From NCBI GenBank assembly GCA_016858145.1, contig JAEHOE010000001.1:2418001-2482000 (forward strand): DNA of 64,000 bases. Reading direction: 5' to 3'. The position numbers and the translations under genes are program-made. The stretch's first letter is position 1; each line of letters begins with the position of its first letter. Origin of the DNA: Edaphochlamys debaryana (lineage: Eukaryota > Chlorophyta > Chlorophyceae > Chlamydomonadales). Of the stretch, positions 10,901-24,397 are shown in pieces. The notes beneath the pieces are model-generated. The model searched no databases. It was given only the letters and a program-made list of their open reading frames with translations, and was not told where the DNA came from.

Positions 10901-11116
10901 ATGTCGCAGCACCAGCTCCATACGGGCCAAACCACAATCAGCGACAGCGACAGCGACAGCGACGTGTGCCAGTGCGGCGTGTGCAAGAGGTGCAAGGACC
11001 GCGCCAAGCAGACCAGATCCCGGGCCAAGAAGGCTGCGGCCAAGGCTGCGGCCAAGGCTGCGGCCAAGGCTGTGATGGGGACGGTGGTGGAGGTGGTGGT
11101 CCTCACCGAGGACTGA
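10901..11116 (+). CDS. Small Ser/Asp-, Cys- and Lys/Ala-rich protein
   Basis: A 71-residue single-exon frame starts at an ATG in good context (CAAAATGTCG), about 55 bp after a TATA-like element. It has three blocks: an acidic Ser/Asp run (TISDSDSDSD), a Cys cluster CQCGVCKRC (C-x-C-x2-C-x2-C, a possible metal site), and a basic Arg/Lys tail with four AAAK-type repeats. This suggests a small nuclear or nucleic-acid-binding protein, but no family is recognised. It is divergent from the OAS-like gene and may share its promoter. The size and repeats make it a moderate-confidence gene. Confidence 0.5.
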   Translation: MSQHQLHTGQTTISDSDSDSDVCQCGVCKRCKDRAKQTRSRAKKAAAKAAAKAAAKAVMGTVVEVVVLTED

Positions 11117-11583
11117 GGGGGGGGCTGAGGGGAGGACTGAGGGGAGGCGGTGGTGGGGACGGTGGTGGAGGTGTCAGGCCTATTTACTGTACACATGGTC
11201 CATGGTGGGATGTATATACCGTATCTGAAAGCTAGCAGCTGGCTCTATGGGGAGTGCGGGGGCGCTTCGAGGCAAGTTAGCTGGCGCACCGCATCTGTGA
11301 ATGCGTGCCGGGAGCCCGGGACCCCGCCGACCCCTCCAGGTGAGGCGCTGGCAGCCATGCGCTGGCCCCGCCGCTCCTCCGGGCTGTGCCACTCAATATC
11401 TGCTGAGGTCCAACAGTAACCTGCATGGTGGCTGAGGGCCGAGGGCAGCCTCGGGGCCCGGCGGGGAGGCAGGTGCAGCCTCGGGGCCCGGCGGGGAGGC
11501 GGGTGAGGAGGGTATTCCGGCCACGTGCCGGCCCCGGCAGTTCCACAGCCACCCTCACGCCCCTCGCCTCTATACTTATCCAA
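11117..11583. repeat. G-rich imperfect repeats between small gene and RidA gene
   Basis: Directly after the stop, GAGGGG(A/G)GGACT- and GGTGGTGGGGACGGTGG-type units repeat to about 11180. At about 11449-11502 the unit GCCTCGGGGCCCGGCGGGGAGGC occurs twice in tandem. No gene was seen; the right part is presumably the RidA promoter. Confidence 0.5.
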
Positions 11584-12635
11584 ATGCTCGCCAGCCGCAC
11601 CCGCCTCCCTGCGCTTTCCTCGCGCCCCACTGCCCGTCCCATCGCTCCTCGTCCGCTTTGCCGTCGCGTTGTAGCCATGGCCGAGATCAAGCGCTTTGAC
11701 ACCGACCATCGCCTCAGCGAGATGGTTGTCCACAACGGGACCGTGTACCTCGCGGGCCAGGTGCGCCGATCAGCATGCGCGCCAGCGATTGTGGGCTGCG
11801 CCCGCCGCGGCAAGCTACGCTCAATTCCGGCCTAACTAGAGACTATCTTTATGACCTTAGGTGCCTGAGGACACGACCGTGGACGCCAAGGCGCAGACCG
11901 CGAGCGTATTGAAGCAGGTCGATGAGCTCCTGGCTCGCGCGGGGACCGATAAGACCAAGGTGCTCAGCGCGCAGGTGCGTAACGCGTGTGGGGGCGGGAG
12001 GAGTGGGATGGGGAGCGGTTGGGGGATGGAGGGAGGGGGAGCCGGGTGGCGTTGGTGAAGGGGGGCAGAGGGGGGACAGGGTTGATGGGGCGTTGGGGCG
12101 GGGCGGGTGTGCCCCAACTAAGCGGAGGGGGGCGAGTTCCTATAAGGACCTACCTTACCATCTGCTCGTAACCGCCCTTGCCCGACACCCACCCCAAATC
12201 ACCCCACAGCACTGAGTGGCACCTGCATGTCCCCGCCGTTAACAACCGGCACCCCCACGACAGGTCTTCCTGCGCGACCTGGTGGACTTCCCCCTCATGA
12301 ACGAGGCCTGGGACGCCTGGGTGCCGGCGGGGCACGCACCCACTCGCGCCACCGTAGAGGCCCGGCTGGCCAACCCGGGGTGGAAGGTGAGCAGCAGCTG
12401 GGGTGATGGAGGGCACTGGTATGAGGGGCTGGGAAGGACTGGGTGGCCGCGGAGCCTTGCAGGCGGGGAAGGGGGGGGGTGACAGGCTTGTGCATGTAGG
12501 CTGTAGGGGCCGGGGGCGTTGGCTTGTTGCGCTCGCCTCCTTGCGCTTCCTGCGTGCTGACAAGCATCCTCATTCATTCTGGCCCGTTCACATGTGCCCC
12601 TTCAGGTGGAGATCGTCATCGTGGCGGCGCTCTGA
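11584..12635 (+). CDS. RidA/YjgF/UK114-family enamine/imine deaminase-like protein, probably plastid
   Basis: Four exons (11584-11760, 11861-11974, 12264-12386, 12606-12635) encode 147 residues. The mature part matches Rid[55 protein letters not shown], and the C-terminal strand [20 protein letters not shown], which holds the family's Arg and closes the trimer interface. RidA proteins hydrolyse reactive 2-aminoacrylate made by PLP enzymes. I chose the upstream ATG at 11584 because residues 1-31 are rich in Arg, Ala, Pro and Ser and end in V-V-A before MAEIK, a typical Chlamydomonas chloroplast cleavage context; the internal ATG at 11677 would give the mature protein only. All introns are GT-AG. 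Confidence 0.88.
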
Positions 12636-13004
12636 GTGGGGACTGCGGCCAAAGGAGGCAAGCGCGTGGAGGAGGGCGCGGACATGCAGTGATGGGGAGC
12701 ACGGGGGGGCCAAGGCGCGGACGCTTGGGCTGGAGCGAGGGCGGGCGGCTGGGAGCGCGCTGGCTGAGCGGAAAGCGGTCAGGCGAAGGCGTGCGGGACG
12801 GGGGTATTGGGTATGCGGATCTCGACGATCCGTGTGAAGGGGGCGTGGTACCCAGGCTGAAGCCTCGAGATAGAGTGTGAGGGGTATCTAGCCCGTGGTG
12901 GGTGTGGTTGGGGCACGGATTTGAGCGTGCAGGTGCCGGGGTCAGTTGGGCTGAGACAGGGGAGCAAGAGGCGGGTCCTGGCCCCGGCAAAGGGCTCTAG
13001 CCGG
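12636..13004. other. Intergenic/3'UTR, nothing recognised
   Basis: G-rich sequence between the RidA stop and the start of the duplicated histone module. No further gene, and no TGTAA signal was spotted. Confidence 0.4.
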
Positions 13005-13220
13005 CTTGCAGGACGGAAGGGTGGAGACTATGACGTGATCCCACACGGACTGGCCTGCTGTAGGGCCCCTCCCCGACCCTATCGAGTATCATGGGGGAAG
13101 TGCGTTGAGGGGCTCAGGGCGTTGAGGGGCTCAGGAAGGTGTGCGGATGCATGTGCAGTCACGGAGACTGTGGGGCTCCCTCGCCCCCCCAGACCATATG
13201 GCAAGTCACGCAGAAGAGGT

Positions 13221-13236
13221 GGTGTTGAGAAACACC
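13221..13236 (-). terminator. Histone 3' palindrome (H3, copy 1)
   Basis: GGTGTTTCTCAACACC in sense orientation, about 96 nt past the H3 stop. Confidence 0.9.
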
Positions 13237-13332
13237 GGGTTGTTTGGGCGGCCAGGCCGAGAGGCGGCGGCGGGGTGGAGGGGGGTTACCCCGTTCCCTG
13301 CCGCAGCCCCCCGGCTCCAGCACAAAGCACGC

Positions 13333-14335
<1,003 letters not shown>

Positions 14336-14434
14336 GCGGGCGGGCCCCTCCGTGCCTGCCCGCGTGTGGGGCCTGGGGAGGCGGGCTCCACACGCCTGCC
14401 CCCTCGCCGCACACGCCCACAATCCAACCAACCC

Positions 14435-14450
14435 GGTGTTTCTCAACACC
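14435..14450 (+). terminator. Histone 3' palindrome (H4, copy 1)
   Basis: GGTGTTTCTCAACACC, same element as after the other histone genes. Confidence 0.9.
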
Positions 14451-14595
14451 ACCATCCATGTGACCGGGTTCCCTCCTGCTGGGACTGGGGAAGGTTGCCT
14501 TCAGAGCTGATACTTCTGGGGGGCCGGCGGGTAAGGTCCCCCTGGCTTGGTAACGCACGTCCTCAGCGCCGTCGGTGAGCTGGCACCCCCTGCCT

Positions 14596-15127
14596 GCCAT
14601 CAGGGGCCAAACCAGCCATGTGTGCTGAAGCTTGTCAGACACGGACAGCCAAGCCTTGTGTTTACATTCCTGGTTTGCTTTCATCATCCGCACCACGGGC
14701 CCCTGGTCCCTGCGCTACCCCACCCCCAGCGTCAAACCACAAGCCCGTGCACACACGGTATCGACCCTTCTCGTTGCTGTTGAGCCAGCCCTCATTTCCC
14801 TACCCTCTTATGCTTTCCCATCAGGCAACTGGCAGCCCACCTGTTCACGCCCCATGCACATCAATGCTTATCCGTTTCGAGGTCTGCGATCACCCCAAAA
14901 GCACCAGGGGACTGCATTCTCCCCACGTCTCTCTTGTTGGGTCCCACGTTGTGCTCGCTTAACCGCCTTCAGTTCCCCACCCTGCCCGGGCCCTCTCCCC
15001 CCAGGCCCTAAGCCACCTCCTCCAGAGGCCCTTCCGCGGACTGTCCTAAGGCCCCAGCTCCTCCGTTTCGGATGGGCGCACAGTCGCACTGCTCCCCCCT
15101 CTGCCCATGCGTAGGCCTCCGTCCGCC
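14596..15127. other. Intergenic, 3'UTR of the kinase-like gene
   Basis: No exon seen. A minus-strand TGTAA (14666 to 14662) about 460 nt past the stop at 15128 is the likely poly(A) signal of the kinase-like gene. Confidence 0.4.
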
Positions 15128-17115
15128 TCAGGCGCACATGGCCTCCAGCTCCGCAGCCACCCAGGCCAGGCTGGGGCGCCTGCTGGGCTGCAGCACGCGG
15201 CACGCGCCGCACAGCGCCTCCAGGCGGCCCAGCCAGGCCCCATTGGCCCCGCCCAGGCCCGCCCATCCGCCTCGCCCGGCGCGCGCCGCCAGCTCCGCCC
15301 GCATGGCCTTGAGCAGCCACGCCACGCTGGCGCCGTACAGCCACGTGTGGGACTTAACGCAGGCGAAGCTGCGGCCGCCACCCAGCCCCGCCAGCTCCTG
15401 CAGCGCCTCCAGTGCCTCGGCGGTCAGCGCGCGGCGCCCGCTGCCGCCGGGCGCGCTGCCGGCAGCGGCGGGGACCTCGCGGCCCGTCATGGCCTCCACC
15501 AGCGCCGCCAGCGCGGGCTCCTGCTGCGGCGCTTCCATGATGCGGTCGCAGGCCTCGGCGTCGCCCGCGGCCTCTCCCGTCTTGGCGTCAAAAGCCTCCG
15601 CGAAGACCATTTCGGGGGCCTTGAACTGGTCCGTGTAGGTGCCCACGGGCACGGGCCGCAGCTCCGCCGGCAGCGAGGCGTCCGCGGGGAACGCGCCGCC
15701 ATCCGCTGCTCCCAACTCGGAGGCGGGCGTGGAGGGCCCCACGTTGCCGTCCGGGTCCACCTCGCTGACATGGCCGTCCTCGTCCGCCACGGCGTTGGAG
15801 GGCTTGGCGTCGCAGTTGACGATGCCGGCGGCGCCCGTGGCGTCCAGCGTGCGGGCGTAGTCCGCCAGCACCCGCACGCCGGCGCGCCAGGCCACCGGCG
15901 GCCCGTCCAGGCCGGGCTCAGAGGCGGCGGAGGCAGAGGCGGCGCACGTTCCGTCCAGGCCTGAGCCGCCAGCGATGTCCATTAGAGCCTGGCTCAGGTC
16001 GCCCCGCTCCGCCCAGCGGGCGTACAGGACCAGGTCCACGCAGCCGTCCTCAGCAGGGCCGGGGCTGGGGAGCACCTTCCAGGCCAGGAAGGGCGCCGAC
16101 AGGGCCTCGGCGGCGGCCTGGGAGCCGTAGTGACGGAACAGGTCTGCCTGCTTGCGCACGAATGCCACCACCTCGCCGCACAGCTCCGACATGGCGCGCT
16201 CTGCCACGGCGCGGCCGCCGTCCTCGGCCGCCGCCTGCCAGCCTCCGGGCTGCACCACCCGCCGCGTGGTGACCTTGCGGAAGAGCTTGACCTTGGACGG
16301 GTCACTGGAGCTGCCGTCGCTGTTGCTGCTGTTGCTCAGCTCCCGGCCCACGAGGTTGCAGGGTGAGGTCGTGCTGCGGCGCCAGGCGAAGGACGCTTCT
16401 TGGGCTGAGGCGGCGGCGGAGGGCGCCGAGGCGGAGGCGCCGTGGGCGCAGGCGGTGAAGGGCGTGCCGTCGAGGCGCTGCACCTCCACGCTCCAGCCGG
16501 GGCAGGCCTTGGACAGGGGTGGCGGCACGAGGCTGGATGGTGCGCCGGAGGGCAGGACGCTGCTGAGGTAGCCCTCGAGGGTGTGGCCGATGCACGAGAC
16601 GACTTGGTCGCGGGCTTGGGCGTTGCGAAGGGCCGGGACCTGTAAGGGCGTGGACGTGAGGGATGGGGGAAGTCAAGCTGGAGCCCCAATCGCGCTGACA
16701 GAGCAATGACAAGTAGTGCTAGCATCTGAGCAAGTGACTGGCCACCGCCCTATCTCACCAGGTGTGCGAATCGGGGTGTAGAGGGCTCCGCAAAGCCAGA
16801 GGGCGTTTGTGCCGGAGCCTGGGGAAAGGATGCCGGGGCAGCAGATGAAAGCAGGGAGGTTGAGCACTTGTAGCACCTCCGAAGGGATCGCCCCCCGATC
16901 AGCCCCTGATGGCTGACTTGCGCCAGAGCAATGCGCTAGCAAGGCGTGCCTGCACAGGCGACCCCCTGTGCATGCCTGCACTCACCGGATACTGCGCGAG
17001 GAGGATGCTCTCAAGAGCACCCGCATAGATGGGTCGGTTGGTAAGGTCGCCAAAGGCCACCTGGCCATGCCGGTAACGCTGGGGTTTGCCGCCAACATCG
17101 TGGATGCCGTTCGGC
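15128..17115 (-). CDS. Protein-kinase-like protein (degenerate kinase fold)
   Basis: Two clear minus-strand exons (17115-16986 and 16639-15128) give at least 546 residues. The first begins inside a codon, so an upstream exon is missing. A possible one starts at ATG 17299 and would need a GC donor at 17226/17225. The kinase features are unusual. DAKPSNAV stands for the catalytic loop (Asp, Lys and Asn kept, HRD lost). VDPDG stands for DFG. FKAPEMVF matches APE. No obvious VAIK lysine or glycine loop was found. The C-terminal part (GGWAGLGGANGAWLGRLEAL, then Q-P-S-R-R-P-S) is clearly similar to the protein at 57681-60120, so the two are paralogues. Activity and partner are unknown; it could be a pseudokinase. 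Confidence 0.7.
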
Positions 17116-17299
17116 CTGCGGTGGGAAGGGGATGGGACGATGGGTGTGGGATGTGAACCGCAAGCGCACAGGATGTAGCTGTATCAATAGAACCTGATGC
17201 ATATCGTGTAGCTGCGCTGAGCCGCCTGGCGAAGAGCTGCGCTCGGTGTGATGGCAAGTCGCGACGCATCAACGGACGACGGCTCTCGCGGGCGCTCAT

Positions 17300-18290
17300 T
17301 GCATAGCTGTATACATGTGAGTGACAGGCTAGCGTATATTCGAAAGGCGGTAACCGGTTGTGCGCGAAGGCGGCTAGCTGCGGTTCGCAACTTTACGCAT
17401 GGACCTGAAGTGGTACCAAAACCCTCGCGGTTGACACACGGTTTGATGCCTAGTGCCTATATATATGTGGGGGAACAAGTGCCTGGGCTCTGAGAGGGAG
17501 TTTCGGTGGCGCGGTCGGCATCAGCATGCGACCGAGTTTGGCAGGCGCAGCGCCGTTGGCCGCAGGCGACCCGGATCTGGACTCTGTGCTTGCTCTAAGA
17601 GCGTTCAGGCGCTCGGCGGCTTGAGCTCTTTGCAAGCACCCTTGCGCAACGGGTCAGTGGCGCACATCCCGACGTCGCTCGCCTCACCCGCAAACACCAC
17701 TCGCACGCACGCCAGCACGGACGAGACGGTTGTCAATGAACATGATGCCACGCGCACAAACTCGGACGCGCGTGAGCGCACGACGACGCGCGACTCGACT
17801 GACTGCACTGGTGGACAGAGACGGAGACCAAGCTACACCGCTCACGATTAACAGAAGCTCCTCAATCCCAGCACCAGAGTTCCACCGTTGATAAACGAAG
17901 CGAGTGTGTGGGTACTTGTGTGTGAAGTCGGCAACGGCCCTTTTAAGGTGGCTCCCATGCCGGTCCTCTCTCTGCATGGGCTGCATGGGCACCTCAAAGC
18001 CAAGACCTCCGGCGCTCAAGTGTTGGGCGCCTGCCTCTGCTTCAGTGCGCCCGCAAGCCCAGCCCAGTCAAAGTTGTCCTGGGCGTGCCCTACGACCTGC
18101 GACCACAGCCCCCATTGACCCTGCCTCTGCCAAGCAGCACTCCACAGCCCCTTGCCTCCCATGCCCATGATAACTCACACTGTGGCCACCCAAGCCATTA
18201 CCGGTGATGCATGCATGGTCATTGCCCCCAAAGCCGCACGTGGGCGGCCCCCTCCACCTCCTCCGCTACAGCCCTGGCCCACAACACGCG
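17300..18290. other. Intergenic, nothing firmly recognised
   Basis: Low-GC patches include TATATATA near 17458, which could be the promoter of the minus-strand kinase-like gene. Short open frames lack supporting splice sites. The right end is presumably 3'UTR of SAS-4. Confidence 0.35.
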
Positions 18291-21200
18291 TCACTGCTCC
18301 ACATCTGCCGCCTCGTCCCGCGGCGGCTGCGGGACGGGCTGGCGCACCGCCCACGACAGCTGCTGCCAGCCCACGTCCACCTCGTCTCTGCGGGGGATGG
18401 CAAGGGGCAAGCATTGAAAGGACCGCATGTCCAGGGGAAACTGTTCGAGGTGTACCGCAAGGAGCCAGGCCGGGTACTCCCTATCTACTGCGCATGACTT
18501 GACAGCTGCAGGACGACTTGACATCAACCCAGCACAGCTTTCAGGACCAGCCCACCCACCAACGCCACCCACCCCTCCGGCGTGACCACGCGCAGCACGT
18601 CGTCTGGAAACAGGATCTCCTTGGCGCCGCCGGGGTGGTGCGCCTCGGTCTGACCCGCGGGGAAGTAGAACACCTCCATGCCGCCCTCGCCGCCGTACGT
18701 CGAGTGCCACGTGGACACTTCAGCGTAGTAGTAGTGTACGACAGCGATCCCAGGCGGTGTCGGGCCTGACCCATCGGATGGAGAGCCGCCGGTGGGTGCC
18801 GAAGCGGCTGATGCGGGGATAGTCCATTTGATGTCACCATTGGCGAAGTAGACACGCGAGGAGCCGTCGGGCAGGGAAACCTGAGGACACACCGGGCCGG
18901 AGACAGGTTAAGCGTATGGGCTGGCATGACATGGGAAGCGCATTAACAGCTGGGGTGTCGTAAGATCTGCGAGACTGCTGCAATCGTTATTCGCATACCT
19001 TGCGAGTGCCGTTGGCAAAGAGCACCAGCCGCCGGCCGCTGGAGTAGGTGCGCTCCAGCTTGCCGTCCGCGTGCCGCACCTCCCGCACCACTACCTCCCC
19101 GCCCCCTGCGCTCGCCCCTGGCCCTGCTGCCCCGTGGGGCCCGCCGGGCTGCCGCCCGCCCCCTCCGGGACCCAGCTGCTGAGCAGCCACCGCAGAGGCC
19201 ACCGCCGCTGCCCCAGCCGCTGCGGCCACCATGCCCGGCCCCATCCCGCCACGCTGCGGTTGGCCGCTGTTGCCGTAGGCCGGCTGTTGCGACATCTGGG
19301 CAGGGCCAGTTTGCTCGGCGCCCGGCCACCTGGACCCTCCCGGCTGCCCCAACACACGCCCTTGCCACCGTGGGCCCGCTGTGCCCAAGGCGGCAGTGCG
19401 CTGAGCAGCGCCCGGCCCCATGGACCCCGCCATGTCCCCTTGCGCGCCAGTCCGCCACGCGTCTCCGGGACCAGGCGGCCCCTGCCAACCGCCCGTGGGC
19501 TGGTGGTGCTGTTGCTGCTGTTGCTGCTGGGGCACCTGCTGCGCCCACCCGGGTTGCTGGTGCTGACCGTGGTGCTGGCCGGCTCCGTAGGCGCCAGACG
19601 CAGACGCTGCTGCCGTCGCGGCGGCTGCGTTGCGGTCGAGTCGGAGGGCCGCCAGCGTCTGGCTGACTCCTCCCAGGTCGAAGGACGGCTCCGCAGGCAG
19701 GGCATCCTCCGGGGTTGGAGCGGCCGCTGCAGGAGGTCCAGGCGGCGCGGGGCCTGGTCCGGCAGGGCGGGGCCCCACTGCAGGCCGCGGCCCGGGCTGC
19801 TGGGGGTCGGCCCTCGATTGGGCGCTGGAGGCGGGTGCAGCGCCACTGAAGAAAGCGCTGCCTGGCTGCTGCCCCCCAGCGGGGCCCTTGGGTCCTGGTC
19901 CTGGAGCAGGGCCTGGAGCGCCCGGCGCGCGTGGGCGGCTACCTGCGGGTCCCTGCGCTGCCTGCTGGCCCTGGGCTGGCTGTGACCTCGCGGCAGCCGC
20001 TTGGGGGTTGCCGGGCCGGCCGCTGCCCTGCGCCGGGGCCTGACCGTGGACAGGCTGCGTGGCGAGGCCTCTCTGGCCCCGCCCGCCCAGCCCCACCCGG
20101 GCCATGAAGGCCTGGTGCTGCTGCCACGCGAGCTCCGCTGCGCTGCCTTCGTCCAGGGCCTCCGCCTCGCCCTCGCCCTCCGTGCCACCCGTACAGCCCT
20201 CGTCCGTCAGGACCTGCGCGATGTGTTGCGACCAGGGCGACAGGGAACGTGGCGCGGTCAGGTGAGCAGGATCACCATGGGATACAGGACTGAGCACTAA
20301 GAGGGTATAAAAGGCTTAAGCGAGCACATGGGCATGCCAACATAAAACTATGTGGAGGCATGTCTTGAGGTCTGGCGGAGCAGTGCAGCGCACCCACCCT
20401 CTCCCGGCTCACCTCGGCGTCATCGCGTTGCGTGTAGCTAGTGGCGGGCGAGCTGGTTGCACCTCCATTGGGCGCTCGGAAGCCGCCAAAGCCCCCTCTG
20501 CCGCTCGAAGCCGCCGATGCGCCGCCTGCTGCACCCGCGCCGGCAGGGCCTCTTCGCGGCGCAGTAGCAGCCGACCGCCCTGCCGGGCCAGCCCCTGCCG
20601 CCCCCCCCGCCTGTGCTGCAGTCCCGGGTCCAACAAAGCCGCTGAAACCCGACTCCTCGCCACCATAGCCATCCTCTTCCTCCAGCTCTGCGCCCTCCCC
20701 GAAGTCCTCCTCGCCGGCGCCTTCCCGTTGGTCCCACCAGGGCGCCGAACTGGAGGCCTCCTGCTGCGCCTGCCACCCCGCCGGTCGGCGGCCAGTGCCA
20801 TAGAAGCTGGCGCTCCCAGACTGCTCCTCGCCCTCGAAGCCGCCGTACTCGCCCTCGCCCTCAGGACCCAGCTCGTCCTCCTCCCCGTCATACCCGTACT
20901 GCGGATCGCCGCGATCTCCAGCGTACGGCCCGTGTCCGGCGAAGCCGGGCCCGGTTCGCGCTCCCTCCCGCTGCGCACGCCATGCGGCAGGCTGTCTCGA
21001 CTGGGAAGGGTCCGGTGCGGCACTAGTGCCAGCGCTAGGGCCGGGTGCGCGGTCGGGTCGTGCGGATCCCAATGGCCGCAGCCGGCCTGGTGCACTGGGC
21101 TGTGGGCCCGTGAGGCCAGACCCGCTGGAGCGGGGCCGGGCCCCCGGAGGACCCGCTGCGGGGCCCCGGGAGGCGGCACCTGCAGCGCTGGCGCCGGCAG

Positions 21201-24093
21201 GCCCAGGAGTGCGCCCGCGGGCTGTGGCTGAGCCATGCCCGGGACCACCGGGGGCGTCAGCGCCGTATGGCGAGGCATCGGCTCCAGGCTCTCCGGGCGT
21301 TGCGGACGCTCGCGAGCGAGCGCCTGCGGACGCGGCCCCGGCAGCAGGGGCGCCGCCGGCACCAGGGCGGCTCGCGCCAGGGGCTGGCCCCCCCCAGCCC
21401 CTCTCCAGCTGCTGCGCCTCGTGCCAGCGCACCTCCTCGCGCAGCTCGTGGTTGCGCTCCTGCAGGTGTTGGGGGCGAAGGACAAGAAAGCGCACAGTTG
21501 CGTCGTCTCAACGCCTGACTAAAGCGGGAAGCGTGCACAGAGGTCAAGTCTGAGCTGGCCGTGAACTGCTCATGGCTTCACACAGGGCATCCGTGGCCCT
21601 TACCCCCGCCTCTGGCTGGCTCTTCTGCCCACCTGCAGCTCCAGCAGCTGCCGCCGCAGCCGCTCCACCGTCAGCTTGTGGCGGGCCTCCGCCGCGCGCC
21701 GCTCCCGCCGCTCAGCCTCCAGAGCTGCCTCGGCAGCTGCGCACAAGAGTTCAAGGTGACAGTGTTGCATGTATACCGAAAGACGGCTCGACAGTATCAC
21801 ACTGTGGGTGCAAGCCTCTGGTCTGCAGCCCAGCCCAGGGGCTCACCCTCCATGGCGGTGCGCTCTTTCTTGTTGGGCAGCTTGAGCAGGGCCTTGCTCT
21901 GCTTCTCCAGGACGCGACGGTCCCGGCGCAGACGCGCCTCCTCCGCCTCGCGCTGAGCCTCCCAGCGGGCCTGCTCCTCCGTCTGCAGGACCGACGGGGT
22001 GCACGGTGGAGCCAGGGCACAGCCACCTGAGCTTGTTAGCTCCACCTCCCGCCCACCCGGCCCCCGCTGACTCGCGCCCACGCCCACCTTGGACCGCTCC
22101 CAGGCCTGCCGCTCCTGCTCCAGCCGGTTGGCGGCCTTCTCCAGCTCCGTGCGCATGCGGACCAGCGCCGCGCGCTCCGTCGCCACAGCGGTGGCCTGCT
22201 CCTCCAGCATCTGGGGAATGCAAAAGGGAGCCGGGCGGTATATGTGGTTGTAGAGACTGGTTGCGTGTACGTCGGTACAGCTTGCTGGGGCCCGGTAACA
22301 GGTGGCGATGCGATGCGGGCTATAATGCAGTCTCGGGTTGGTAAGCCGCCTACCCGCATGCGCTCCACCTCGGCGGGCGAGGGGCCGACGGGCTCCGCGG
22401 CCTTGCCCTTGCCTGGACCCGGCCGGGCACCGCCGGACTGTGCGGGTCGCTGCCCCTGCTGCTGCTGCTTGCCGAACAGCGCACGCACGAAGGGCTGGTC
22501 CGGGCCCTGCGGCTCCGGCCTGGCCGGCCCAGACGCGCCGTGATGCTGGGGTGCCTGCTGCTGTTGCTGGCGGCCCGCGCCCCAAGCATCGTCGTCGAAC
22601 CCGCCCGCGTCAGCTGGCGCCGCCCAGGGGTCATCAAGCGGTTGCGGCGGAGGCGCAGCTGCCGAACGGCCGCCGGCCCCGAAGCCGCCGGTAGCGCTGG
22701 CACCTGCCCCAGGCACCTGGCGGCCCGCTGGCCCTGCCGCAGTGCCACGCCGGGCTGTGGCCCCTCCGAAGAAGCTGCTCGTGTCGTTCCAGGCGTCAGC
22801 GTCCCCAAAGCCCGAGGTCGCTGGAAGCTCACGAGCACTGTCGAGCCCTTGCCCAAAGTCCCCCGCGCCGTCGCCACTCCCGCCGCTGTGTGGTCCAGGC
22901 TTGCCAGGACCGGGCCCGAAGTCCCGGAACGTCCCCCACGTGTCGCCGTCGTCGTTCGCATCCACATCGCCGTAGCCGCCACCAAACCCAGATCCAAACC
23001 CGTCTGTGCCAACATCCTCGCCATCGTCGGTGGCGCCGAAGCCATTGGTGGGCCTGGAAGCGGGTTGCTGCGGCGGAGACCAACCGGAGCTGTCGCCAAA
23101 CCCGCCTCTCTCTGACGCTGCAGAGCGGTCGCTGGCGCGGCTGGCGGGTCGCGGCGGCAGGGGCGGCTGTGGGGGCCGCTGGTGGATGGAGGCGTAAGAC
23201 CGGCCATTGGGCGCAGGTGGTGGCAGCGAGCTTGAGGAGCTTGCCTGTGCCTGAGAGCAGAAGGGCAGGACAGGCAAACTGGGCTTAGAGAATTGGCTAG
23301 CTTGGCTGATACCAGTACGCTGGGGGCCTCGGCAGAGCCTTCGGCTTGCCTGGGGCACGGCTTCAGAGCGATGTCGACTGGCCCCAACAACGTCCGCTTT
23401 GATCTGCGTCTCCAGTGCCCGGAACTCCTCCAGCTCCAGCTCCTGCAACCACGGGACAAATGGCTCCATGACTAGGAGGCAGGAAACCGTGCCGCGTGCT
23501 GCGTGGGGATGGCTTTACTGGTGTGGGCCTGCAGCCACGCACCTCCTCGGCCTGCTGGGTGGCCCACGCATTCTGGATGGAGTTCCTCAGGAAGCGGTTG
23601 CCACCAGAAGCGCCACTGGCCTGGCGCTGATCTGAGTGGCCAAAGGGGTAGGCGGTGGTACACTTGAGCTGCGAGGCCGGCCTCACGAGTTGCAGACCCA
23701 TCAGCCAGTGTAAAACTCTCTCTCTGCAGGCCCCGGGCCCCCACACCCACCTGGTTTTCGCTCCACGCTAAGCAGGTGTGTATCAGCGGTCAGCTCCTGG
23801 CCCTTTCGCCCCCACGGGCTGTCGTCACGTCCGGTGTCCTCTGCTGACGACGCCTTCCCACGCCTGCCCAGCTGGTCACCTCGCCGGCTGCCGACGTCCA
23901 CCGAGGATGCCCCCGCCGAAGCAAGACCATCTTCAGCACCGCCAGCGCTGTTGTTGCCCGAGCTGCTTCCTGGCTGACTTGGTTTACGGTATCGTGAGGA
24001 GAAGACGCGCTTCTCCACGCCCTCGCCGCGACGCAGGAAGGGCTTGGGCGCACGGGGCCCTCCCGACGAGGAAGCAGCTGCAGGCTCTTCCAT
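18291..24093 (-). CDS. SAS4: Centriole assembly protein SAS-4/CPAP (TCP10-domain) homologue
   Basis: A large multi-exon minus-strand gene starts at ATG 24093. The N-terminus contains PKPFLRRGEGVEKRVF, a motif typical of CPAP/SAS-4. The middle has a coiled-coil start (ELELEEFRALETQIKADV), long Gly/Gln/Pro-rich disordered regions and Arg/Glu-rich coiled coils (about 22220-21600). The last exons (to 18999, 18880-18573, 18387-18291) encode the C-terminal G-box: RRLVLFANGTRK, SSRVYFANGDIKW, VVHYYYAEVSTWHSTY, MEVFYFPAGQTEAHHPGG, KEILFPDDVLRVV. This repeated beta-strand pattern is diagnostic of the TCP10/CPAP domain, which binds STIL/Ana2-type partners in centriole and basal-body assembly and fits a flagellated alga. 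The stop is at 18293-18291. The exon 1-2 junction near 23755-23690 could not be placed in phase, so part of the N-terminal model is uncertain. Confidence 0.8.
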
Positions 24094-24397
24094 GTCTTGA
24101 CTTGATGTTAGATGTAAGCCCCTAGGTAGCAGTCAAGGCAAACAGGCCGGCTAGCTCAAAGCTCGGCATGTTGTTGCGGGCAAACAGTCAAAGACAGCCA
24201 AGCGCAAGAAGGTGCATTATGTCGGGATTTGGTGAGGTATGTTTGCTGAGCGTGTGGGTATGGCGAGGAAGGCGCCCTCGCTTCGCTTCGGCGAGCTCGA
24301 TCCAGCATCCGCGCTTTTTGGGTTGCGCTCCGGCTTCTCGCTTCTGCCTCTCGCGAAGCACTATACCACTACACACACATAACGACATCAAGCCACA
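24094..24397. promoter_or_regulatory. Divergent promoter, SAS-4 / LRR-kinase
   Basis: 304 bp between the divergent ATGs at 24093 and 24398. CACTATACCACTACACAC just upstream of 24398 is the only AT-rich candidate element. Confidence 0.4.

Noticed and set aside
18541..20187. Long plus- and minus-strand alternative frames over SAS-4
   Set aside because: Gly/Gln/Pro-coding GC-rich repeats leave all frames open; only the minus frame leads into the conserved G-box.
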